Source: Roseateles noduli
Lineage (GTDB): Bacteria; Pseudomonadota; Gammaproteobacteria; Burkholderiales; Burkholderiaceae_C
Assembly (NCBI GenBank): GCA_002205125.1
Contig: NIOE01000003.1
Coordinates: 434,001 to 498,000 of the forward strand
DNA: 64,000 nucleotides
Direction: 5' to 3'
Shown here: positions 31,001 through 36,460 of the stretch, in pieces
Layout of the letters: each line of letters opens with the position of its first letter
Position numbering within the stretch: position 1 is the stretch's first letter
Notes under the pieces: model-generated
Seen by the model: only the letters and a program-made list of their open reading frames with translations
Told to the model about the DNA's origin: nothing
Databases searched by the model: none
Made by a program: the position numbers and the translations under genes

Positions 31001-31538
31001 GGTCAACGGCCGCAAGGGTCTGGACGGCTTCGCCGCCCTGGCCTCGCTGGACACGAACCATGACGGCCACATCAACGCCAAGGATGTGGACTTCAGCAAG
31101 CTGCAGGTCTGGGTGGACGCCAACCACGACGGCAAGACCGACGCGGGCGAACTGCACTCGCTGGCCCAGCTCGGCATCACCGACCTGAACCTGAACGCGA
31201 CCAAGGGCACCGACGTCGACAACGGCAACCTGATCGGCCTGGTGTCGAGCTACACCACGTCGGACGGCACGACGCACGAGATGTCGGACGTGTGGTTCGC
31301 CAAGGACGGCGCGACCCAGCAGGTCCACGGCACGACGCGGGAAGCCGCGCCGCAGCTGGGCGATCTGCTCGCCCAGCCGGAAGCCAACCTGCTCGGCGGC
31401 GGCACGGCCGCCACCGCGACGGCGGTCACGGCGGCGACCACCGCCGCGGCCACCGACACGGTGAACCACGACGTCATGAGCGCGGCTTACAAGAAGCTGC
31501 ATGACGACGACCAGAACGGCGCTGTCCCGCTGATCTAA
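22083..31538 (+). CDS. Giant octapeptide-repeat protein with EF-hand-like C-terminal domain
   Basis: A 3151-residue protein. Residues ~8-2900 are roughly 360 tandem octads of the form T/S-T/S-x-Q-V/I-x-A-L. The octads are grouped in modules of 17 (136 residues). Within a module, octads 2, 8 and 12 carry Asp in place of Gln (for example ETGDLKAL, TSDDLNAL, ESADVQAL), and octads 3 and 15 lack both. The repeats are very rich in Ser, Thr, Ala, Leu and Gln, with no Cys and few charges. From residue 2907 (ATPIVLDLDGNG) a separate domain has three calcium-type loops: DRNGNGTIDSGAE (2954), DTNHDG (2990) and DANHDGKTDAGE (3012). The protein ends AVPLI. There is no N-terminal signal peptide. The C-terminal domain resembles that of many type I-secreted RTX-class proteins, so secretion from the C-terminus is likely but inferred. 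GGxGxDxUx nonapeptides are absent. Fold and function are unknown; a surface or matrix adhesin is the simplest guess. ATG 22083 has GGAG 8 bases upstream. Confidence 0.85.
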   Translation: MASLITNLTTDQIAALTSTTLARLTSEDWAAFTTEQFQALTTSQFATLGTKAVSLFTTTNIAAIESDDLRALSTAAVQTFTSTQLNALGSDQFGAMTTRQVGAMTTSQVRNLESDDLNALASDQIRALSTQQVAALSTSLIGTMASDDLQALTTNQIKSLSSQQVHALSTEGVAALGTGQAAALSSTQTAALTSDQAAALTSDAVHALSTAAVRALGTDQIAALNSDQIAALTTAQIGALSTQQIRQLASDEIAALDTNQIRAITTQQIAALTTDQLAGVNSTDVQALTTAQVRALSSSQVGALSTDSIEAMSSGQIGALSSTQVKGLTTDQMAAISSDDMKALSTATVRALSTDQVQALNSDQISALTSTQIGALTTGQVAVLSTDELNALNSAQIRALGTAQIAALSTDQVQGMESADVQAFTTGQVAALSSAQIAALSTDAIVALTSGQFATLTSKQLAGLSTDQMAAIESQDLRALSTAAVRSLTTDQFDALHSDQVAALTTQQISALTTGQVQAMSSDDLNALGSGQIRALGTAQVAALTTGQVNTMESADVQALTTQQVVALSSAQVGALSTENIAALSSSQVAALSTKQIAGLTTDQVAAIETGDLRAMSTTAIRSLTTEQFDALNSDQVGALTTGQVAALTTGQVQAMSSDDLNALGSAQIRALGTAQVAALSTAQVSAMESADVQALTTQQVVALSSAQIGALSTENIAALSSQQVAALSTKQIAGLTTDQMAAMETQDLRALSTAAIRSLTTDQFDALGSAQVGALTTQQVAALTTGQVQGLTSDDLNALGSAQIRALGTAQVAALTTAQVNTMESADVQALTSGQVQALSSDQVGALSTENIVALTSTQVAALSTKQVAGLTTDQMAALETGDLKALGTAAIRALTTDQIAALGSDQIAALTTAQVAALTTAQIANLTSEDLNALTSGQIKALSTQQVAALTTAQVSTMESSDVQALSTQQIAALNSDQVGALSTENIAALSSQQVAPLSTKQVGGLTTDQVGAIETVDVRALSTNALRALTTAQIDALNSDQIAALTTAQVAALTTAQVQALATDDLNALGSAQIRALSTAQVAALTTGQVNGMESADVQALTTQQVAALGSAQIGALSTENVAALTSAQVGALTTKQVAGLTTDQMAALETGDVKALSTAALRALGTDQIEALGSDQIAALTTVQVAALTTGQISNLTSDDLNALTSGQIKALSTAQVASLTTGQIATMTSEDVAALTTAQLQSLGSAQIGALSTDAIVALSSVQVGALTTKQVAGLTTDQMAAIETGDLRALSTTALRALTTDQLNALGSDQVAALNTVQVAALTTAQVAGLASDDLNALNSAQIKALGTAQVAALTTAQVNTMESADVQALTTQQVAALGSAQLGAMSTESVVALTSQQVAALNSKQVAGLTTDQMAALESGDLKAMTTNALQSLTSAQLEALDSNQIATLTTQQVAALTTGQVNNLTSDDLNALTSGQIKALSTQQIAALSTAQVSTMESADVQALATNQVAALSSAQVGALSTDSIVALTSGQVAALTSKQVAGLTTDQMAAIETADLRSLSSTALRALTSDQLQALSTDQVQALTTTQVAALTTGQVSQLATDDFGAFTSGQLRALGTAQIAALGTAQLDALGSDQVAALTTQQVAALTTGQVSNLSSDDLNALTSGQIKALTTQQVAALTTGQINTMESADVAALATNQIAALSSSQVGALSTEAIVALTSTQVAALTTKQVAGLTTDQIAAIETGDLKSLSTVALRALGTDQLDALGSDQIAALTTVQVAALTTAQVGNLSSDDLNALTSAQIKALSTQQVAALSTAQVSTMTSEDVAALTTAQVQALGSAQVGALSTEAIVALGSAQVAALTSKQVAGLTTEQMAAIETGDLKALSTTALRALGTDQLDALGSDQMAALTTAQVAALSTAQVSNLSSDDLNALTSAQIKALSTQQVASLTTGQVAAMESADVAALNSQQVAALSSAQVGALSTEAIVALSSGQVAALNSKQVAGLTTDQMAAIETADLKSLSTNALQALTSAQLEALGSDQIAALTTQQVAALTTGQVSNLTSDDLNALTSGQIKALSTQQVAALTTAQVAAMESADVQALATNQVAALSSAQVGALSTDSIVALTSGQVAALTSKQVAGLTTDQMAAIESGDLKSLSTVALRALTSDQLQALSSDQVEALTTAQVAALTTGQISQFATDDFAALTTGQLRALTTGQVASLTSAELEALDSNQIAALTTQQVAALTTGQVSNLTSDDLNALTSAQIKALSTAQVAALTTAQVSTMETADVAALATNQVAALSSDQIGALTTEAVVALSSLQVAALTSKQVAGLTTDQIGAIESGDLKALSTVALRALTSDQLAALGSDQVASLTTQQVAALTTAQVSNLTSDDLNALTSGQIKALTTQQVAALTTAQVSTMESNDVAALSSQQVQALSSAQIGALSTDSVVALTSVQVAALSSAQVKGLTTDQMAAMETGDLRSLSTVALRALGTDQIEALDSNQIAALTSVQVASLTTVQIANLTSDDLNALTSGQIRALGNAQLQALTTAQISTMTTEDVAALTSTQLQAFGSAQIGALSTDAIVALSSTQAAALSSAQVDGLTTDQMLAFETADLRSLSTAAIRSLDSAQLAALDSNQIAALTTQQVGALSTLQVSQMATDDVQALTSQQIVAMTSAQLHAFTTDQVQAIDSGDLAAISSANMVAFGSADFEAFTSDQIHALTSQQWSAVGATQVAGIETADIASITTAGIHALSTAAIHAFNTDQIAALSSEQVHEFSTAQLRALGTDQIAALTTDDIGALTSTHFGNLTSAQFHSFTTEQILALDSGDIHALTSTQILGLSTDQIVAMTSDQFIGWDTQDLAGMSMDQVLAMTSDQKAGWSNEQINAHFLATPIVLDLDGNGVQTLSAQNGVNFDLNGTGHNDKWGWVGGNDGLLVMDRNGNGTIDSGAELFGSGTEVNGRKGLDGFAALASLDTNHDGHINAKDVDFSKLQVWVDANHDGKTDAGELHSLAQLGITDLNLNATKGTDVDNGNLIGLVSSYTTSDGTTHEMSDVWFAKDGATQQVHGTTREAAPQLGDLLAQPEANLLGGGTAATATAVTAATTAAATDTVNHDVMSAAYKKLHDDDQNGAVPLI
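22251..29930 (+). repeat. 18-module array: 17 octads (408 bp) per module, two of 24 octads (576 bp)
   Basis: Module starts, taken at the ACG ACC GAC CAG (TTDQ) octad or its equivalent, fall every 408 bp: 23067, 23475, 23883, 24291, 24699, 25107, 25515, 25923, 26331, 26739, then 27315, 27723, 28131, 28539, then 29115, 29523, 29931. The steps 26739-27315 and 28539-29115 are both 576 bp, that is 408 plus seven octads. Two more degenerate modules precede 23067 in the same phase. Many 24-bp units are near-identical at DNA level, so this is a recently homogenised array. Confidence 0.9.
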
Positions 31539-31550
31539 GCGGCAGCACCG

Positions 31551-31575
31551 GACCGGGGGCCTCGCGCCCCCGGTC
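31551..31575 (+). terminator. GC-rich hairpin after the giant gene
   Basis: GACCGGGGGC and GCCCCCGGTC are perfect 10-bp arms around CTCGC, starting 13 bases after the stop. The hairpin is followed by TGCCGTTTGC, not a T-tract, so it may be a weak terminator or an RNA-stabilising hairpin. Confidence 0.5.
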
Positions 31576-31639
31576 TGCCGTTTGCGGCTTCTGAACTGCG
31601 CCCACCCGGCGCATGTTCGAAGGCCGCAAACGGCAGACC
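31572..31639. repeat. 17-bp inverted repeat between the two giant genes
   Basis: GGTCTGCCGTTTGCGGC (31572-31588) and GCCGCAAACGGCAGACC (31623-31639) are perfect inverted copies with a 34-bp spacer; the similarity continues imperfectly inward. The left arm shares GGTC with the hairpin at 31551-31575, so the two structures cannot form together. A partial third copy, ACGGCAGACC, follows at 31642. Confidence 0.8.
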
Positions 31640-31683
31640 CAACGGCAGACCCGCCAGGTTCCAGTAGTCCCCTCCTCTCCCGC

Positions 31684-34600
31684 ATGGCCACCTTCGACGT
31701 CGGATCGCTCACGCCCGAGCAGATCGCAGCGCTCACCACCACGCAGCTCGCGACGCTGACGGGGTCGGAGTGGGCCTTGCTGACCGCCGAGCAGGTGGTG
31801 GCGCTGACGACCTTCCAGGTCTCGGCCCTGTCGGCGCGCCAGCTCAACTACCTCGCGTCGGGACAGCTCGGTGCGATGGAGCTGCAGGACGTCCAGGCGA
31901 TCAACACCGCGGCGATCCGCACGCTGACGACGTCCTCGCTGGCGGCGCTGACCACCGACCAGATCCATGCGCTGACGACGACGCAGATCCCCGCGCTCAC
32001 GGTGGACCGGCTGCGCCGCATGGACAGCGGCCAGTTCACCGCGCTGGACAGCACGCAGATCGCGGCGCTGTCGTCGGTGCAGGTGCGCGGCCTGGGCAGC
32101 CAGCAGATCGGCATGCTCACCACCGACGAGGTGGCCGTCTTCAGCACCGCCTCGATGCAGGTGCTGAACACGGTGCAGATCGGCGCGCTCAGCGTCGACC
32201 AGCTCAACGCGTTCAACACGTCCCAGATCGGCGCGCTGCGCGGCAACCAGACCAAGGGCCTGAGCGGCGACCAGCTCAGCGCGCTGAGCACCGACGCGCT
32301 GCAGGCGCTGACCACCAGCGCGGTCCGCGGCCTGAGCACGGCCGCCGTGTCCCACCTGTCGTCCGACGCCGTGCAGTCGCTGGACAGCAAGCAGATCGCC
32401 GCGCTGACCAGCCAGCAGTTCCGCACGCTGAGCACCGACTCGCTGGTCGCGCTGACGACCGAGCAGGCCGGCGCGCTCAACACGCTGCAGATCAAGTCGC
32501 TGAGCACCGCGCAGGTCGCGGCGCTCGAGGGCGAGGACCTCGCCGCGATCGGCACCAAGGGCCTGCGCGCGCTGAACTCGCAGCAGCTGGGCGCCCTGTC
32601 CTCGGACCAGGTCGACGCGCTCAGCTCGCGCCAGGTGCAGAGCCTGACCTCGACCCAACTGATCGGCCTCACCAGCGACCAGTTGCCGGCCTTCAGCACC
32701 GACGAGTTGCGGCTGATGAGCAGCAGCGCGCTGGTCGGACTGAAGCCGGAAGTGCTGGCGGCGATGAGCGCCGAGCAGCTCGGCGCGCTCAAGACGGTGC
32801 AGATCGCGATGCTGACGACGCGCCAGCTGGCCGCCTTCGACACCGACGACCTGGCCGCACTGACGACCGCGCAGATCGCGGCCTTCAGCTCCAAGCAGCT
32901 GCAGTCGCTGACGCCGGAGCAGTTCCATTCGCTGACGACGGAAGACCTCGCCGCGCTCAGCAGCACGACCCTGCGCGGCCTGACGCCGGCGCAGCTGGCG
33001 TCGCTGAGCTCGGAGCAGCTCGCGGCGATCAGCGGCGCGCAGGCGGGCTCGCTGTCGACGACGCAGTTGCGCGACCTGAGCGACGAGCAGCTGTCGGCGC
33101 TGGGCTCCGGCGCGATCCAGGCGCTGTCCACGCGCGTGATCGCCACGCTGACGGACCACCAGCTGGACGTGCTGAACTCGGATCAGCTGCAGGCGCTGAC
33201 CACCAACCAGATCCGGGCGCTCGGCACCGCGCAGTTGGCGGCGCTGACCGTGGAGGACCTGAACACGCTGACGACGGCACAGTTCGCGGCTTTCACCTCG
33301 GCGCAGTTCCGCGGCCTGACGACCGAACAGGTCTCGCAGCTCGAGCCGGAGGACTTCGGCGCGCTGAACGCCACCGTGATCCGTTCGCTGACCAGCGCGC
33401 AGGTGCAGGCGTTGGACGTCAATCTGGTCGCGGCCTTCAGCACCGCGCAGTCCTTCGCGCTGAACTCCGCGCAGATCGGCGCGCTGACCGCGGATCAGCT
33501 GCTGGTGCTGTCCTCGCAGGCGCTCCAGGCGATCTCGACGCTGGCGATCCGCGGCCTGAGCGCCGAGCAGCTGGACGCGCTCGGCCCACTCGGCGTGGCC
33601 ACGCTGCGCGACGCCCAGATCGCCGCGCTGAGCACGACGCAGGTGCGCAGCCTCGACCACGACAGCTTCAACGCGCTGGGCTCGGCCCATTTCGCGGCGC
33701 TGACCTCGTTCCAGCTCGCGGCCATCTCCACCGACGAGATCGGCGCGCTGGCGCCCGAGCTGCTCGCCGGCGTCAAGCCGCTCTACCTCACCGCGCTCAC
33801 GACCGACCAGATCCACGTGCTGAGCCGCGAGCAGGTCGGCGCCTTCGGCAGCGCGCAGACCGCGCTGCTGGGCACCGGCCAGATCGCGGCGCTGGCGCCG
33901 TCGCAGATCGACGCGCTGTCGACCGATGGCGTGCGCGGCCTGACCGTGCAGTCGCTGCAGAGCTTCACCACGGACCAGCTCAACGCCCTGGTGCCCGAGC
34001 AGTTCGCGGCGATGCGCACCAACCAGATCGCCTCGCTGACGACCACGCAGTTGTCGGCGATGGAACAGGCCGACCTGAACGCGCTGGATTCGGCGCAGTT
34101 CTCGGTGTTCTCGTCGAAGCAGCTGGCCGCCCTCACGACCGGCCAGATCAGCCAGCTGGAATTCGAGGACGTCGTCGGCCTGAACACGCGCGCGCTGCTG
34201 GGACTGAGCTCGGCCCAGATCGGCGCGATGAACGTCGACAGCATCGCCTCGCTCAGCAATGCGCAGCTCGCGGCGCTGACGTCGAAGCAGTTGCTGGGAC
34301 TGACCGCGGAGCAGATCGACCACCTCAGCACCGCGCAGCTGGCGAGCCTGGGCTCGCAGGCGCTGCTGGGCCTGAGCAGCGACCAGTTCGGCTCGCTGGA
34401 CCTGGATCAGATCGCCGCGTTGTCGGCCAAGCAGATCGCGGCGCTGAGCTCGCTGCAGATCGCGGCCATGGACCCGACGGCGCTGGCGTCGCTGTCGACG
34501 CTGCAGTTCGCCGCCCTGCGGTCCTCGCAACTCGCGGCGCTGAGCGGCACGCAGATCGCCGCGCTGGAGACGCAGGACCTCGCCGTCCTCCACACCACCG

Positions 34601-36216
34601 CGCTGAAGGCGATGGGCTCGGATCAGATCGCGCTGTTCAGCACCGACCAGATCGCGTCGCTGCGGCCGGATCAGGTCGGCTCGCTGACCTTCCAGCAGGC
34701 GGCGGCGATGCACACGGACCAGATCCAGGCTTTGAGCACGGCGCAGATGCTGGGCCTGACCAACGTGCAGGTGCTCGCCTGGACCAGCGACCAGATCGCG
34801 GCCCTGGACGCGCAGGACGTGGCCCTGCTGCCCGGCCGCGCGATCCGCGTGATGGACGCCGGCGACTTCGCGGCGCTGTCCACCGACCAGATCCACGCGA
34901 TGACGAGCACCCAGCTGGTCGAGATGACCAGCCTGCAGCTGAGCGGCTTCGGGACCGAGGACTACGCGGCCCTGACCTCCTCGGCCTTCCGCGCGCTGGG
35001 CACAGCGATGCTGAACGCGCTGTCGACGGACGTTTTCGCGGCGCTCGGTTCCGATCAGATCCACGGACTGACGACGCAGACGCTGCGCGCGCTGCACACC
35101 GAGGCGATCGCGGCGATGAACTCCGACGCGATCGAGGCGCTGGACAGCCGCCAGGTCGCCTCGCTGACGACGCAGCAGCTGGCGGCGATCACCTCGGAAG
35201 CCTTCGCCACGATGTCCAGCGACGACCTGACGGCGCTGAGCCGCGACCAGGCCAAGGCGCTGACCGTGGACCAGATCCATGCGATCGGCAGCGACGCGAT
35301 CGTCGGATTCGAGACCCGCGACCTCGCCGCGCTGAGCATGGACCAGGTGCTGGCGTTCAGCACCGAGACCATCCATGCGATGTCCGGCGCGCAGCTGGAC
35401 GCGCTGTTCCTGGCCACGCCGATCATGCTCAACCTCGACGGCCACGGCCTCGGGACGGTCTCTGCGGCACAGGGCGTCAGCTTCGACATGAACAACACCG
35501 GCCACGCCCAGCAATGGGGGTGGATGGCGCAGGGCAACGGCCTGCTGGCGCGCGACATCAACGGCAACGGGCAGATCGACTCGGGCGCGGAGCTCTTCGG
35601 CACCGGCACCGTCCTGGCCAACGGGAAGCACGCGGCCAACGGCTACGAGGCGATGCAGGCGATGGACGCCAACGGCGACCACGTCCTGAATGCGCTCGAC
35701 GCCGGCTTCGGGCAGCTGCGCATCTGGGCCGACGCCAACGGCAACGGCAAGACCGACGCGGGCGAGCTCAAGTCGCTGGCGGAACTCGGCATCGTCGAGC
35801 TGGACCTCAACGCGCAGGCCAGCTCCACCATCGATCACGGCAACCTGATCGGCCTGATCTCCGGCTACAAGACGGCGGACGGCGTGACGCACCAGATGGG
35901 CGACGTCTGGTTCTCGAAGTCGACGGACGGTGCGGGCGCTTCGACCGCGGACACGCAGGCCGCGAGGGCGCACCTCGCCGCCGAAGACCTGCTGGCGGCG
36001 CCGTCGGCGACCACGACCGCGCTGCTGACGGATGCGACGCACACGGCCGCCGTGGCGGCCAGTGCGTCCGGCGCGGAAAGCACCGCGTCGACGGCCTTGT
36101 CCGTCACGACGGCCGCCACGGACGATTCGGCCCAGGTCGTCCACCACGCCGCGATGGCGGCGCTTCACGCCACGGCCAGACGCCTCGAAGACGACAGCGC
36201 CGCGCCGTTGCTCTGA
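31684..36216 (+). CDS. Second octapeptide-repeat protein, paralogue of the giant
   Basis: A 1510-residue protein. About 155 octads of the same type fill residues ~8-1240, but their sequence is far more varied and not repeated at DNA level. The 17-octad phase is kept: the Asp codons of the acidic octads lie at 32536, 32944, 33352, 34168 and 34576, all multiples of 408 bp apart, each followed by an octad without Gln or Asp. The C-terminal domain begins at about residue 1244 (ATPIMLNLDGHG) with loops DINGNGQIDSGAE and DANGNGKTDAGE; the middle loop (DANGDHVLN) has lost its Gly. The end, APLL, echoes AVPLI of the first protein. The N-terminus (LTPEQIAAL, then a Trp octad) is collinear with the first protein. 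No signal peptide. ATG 31684 was chosen because the collinear N-terminus starts there. Confidence 0.82.
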   Translation: MATFDVGSLTPEQIAALTTTQLATLTGSEWALLTAEQVVALTTFQVSALSARQLNYLASGQLGAMELQDVQAINTAAIRTLTTSSLAALTTDQIHALTTTQIPALTVDRLRRMDSGQFTALDSTQIAALSSVQVRGLGSQQIGMLTTDEVAVFSTASMQVLNTVQIGALSVDQLNAFNTSQIGALRGNQTKGLSGDQLSALSTDALQALTTSAVRGLSTAAVSHLSSDAVQSLDSKQIAALTSQQFRTLSTDSLVALTTEQAGALNTLQIKSLSTAQVAALEGEDLAAIGTKGLRALNSQQLGALSSDQVDALSSRQVQSLTSTQLIGLTSDQLPAFSTDELRLMSSSALVGLKPEVLAAMSAEQLGALKTVQIAMLTTRQLAAFDTDDLAALTTAQIAAFSSKQLQSLTPEQFHSLTTEDLAALSSTTLRGLTPAQLASLSSEQLAAISGAQAGSLSTTQLRDLSDEQLSALGSGAIQALSTRVIATLTDHQLDVLNSDQLQALTTNQIRALGTAQLAALTVEDLNTLTTAQFAAFTSAQFRGLTTEQVSQLEPEDFGALNATVIRSLTSAQVQALDVNLVAAFSTAQSFALNSAQIGALTADQLLVLSSQALQAISTLAIRGLSAEQLDALGPLGVATLRDAQIAALSTTQVRSLDHDSFNALGSAHFAALTSFQLAAISTDEIGALAPELLAGVKPLYLTALTTDQIHVLSREQVGAFGSAQTALLGTGQIAALAPSQIDALSTDGVRGLTVQSLQSFTTDQLNALVPEQFAAMRTNQIASLTTTQLSAMEQADLNALDSAQFSVFSSKQLAALTTGQISQLEFEDVVGLNTRALLGLSSAQIGAMNVDSIASLSNAQLAALTSKQLLGLTAEQIDHLSTAQLASLGSQALLGLSSDQFGSLDLDQIAALSAKQIAALSSLQIAAMDPTALASLSTLQFAALRSSQLAALSGTQIAALETQDLAVLHTTALKAMGSDQIALFSTDQIASLRPDQVGSLTFQQAAAMHTDQIQALSTAQMLGLTNVQVLAWTSDQIAALDAQDVALLPGRAIRVMDAGDFAALSTDQIHAMTSTQLVEMTSLQLSGFGTEDYAALTSSAFRALGTAMLNALSTDVFAALGSDQIHGLTTQTLRALHTEAIAAMNSDAIEALDSRQVASLTTQQLAAITSEAFATMSSDDLTALSRDQAKALTVDQIHAIGSDAIVGFETRDLAALSMDQVLAFSTETIHAMSGAQLDALFLATPIMLNLDGHGLGTVSAAQGVSFDMNNTGHAQQWGWMAQGNGLLARDINGNGQIDSGAELFGTGTVLANGKHAANGYEAMQAMDANGDHVLNALDAGFGQLRIWADANGNGKTDAGELKSLAELGIVELDLNAQASSTIDHGNLIGLISGYKTADGVTHQMGDVWFSKSTDGAGASTADTQAARAHLAAEDLLAAPSATTTALLTDATHTAAVAASASGAESTASTALSVTTAATDDSAQVVHHAAMAALHATARRLEDDSAAPLL

Positions 36217-36460
36217 CGGCCCGCCGGCGTGGGCGTCGGCGGCCGCCGCGGCCGCTCGCCCCAGCGGCCGTTCGCCTGCGCGCGATCCCCGTCTGTCCAA
36301 GTCCCTCGTCGCTGTTATGCATCTTTGAGTGGTTGTCACGACGAACCTCGCACGACAACTGTCCCACTCTCGAACTCATCTTCGGCCAATGACGGGCCCT
36401 TGAGCGACGGTCCGCCGTGGTGGCGAGACGGTCGGACCCGTCGTCTCGCGAAGGAGCTCG

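Noticed and set aside
22083-31538. Classical RTX toxin
   Set aside because: No GGxGxDxUx nonapeptide blocks were found; only the terminal calcium-loop domain resembles that class.
21944-31847. Very long antisense reading frames (thousands of codons) across the octad genes
   Set aside because: They are a by-product of the 24-bp repeat and high GC: the repeated codons have no reverse-complement stops. The antisense proteins have odd composition (Trp/Ser/Arg blocks), no domain at the ends, and the sense frames carry a clean calcium-loop domain and ribosome sites.
36217-36460. hrpII/PIP box (TTCG-N16-TTCG) before the effector-like gene
   Set aside because: I searched by eye for two TTCG at 20-bp spacing here and upstream of 52587 and 55290 and found none with the right distance.
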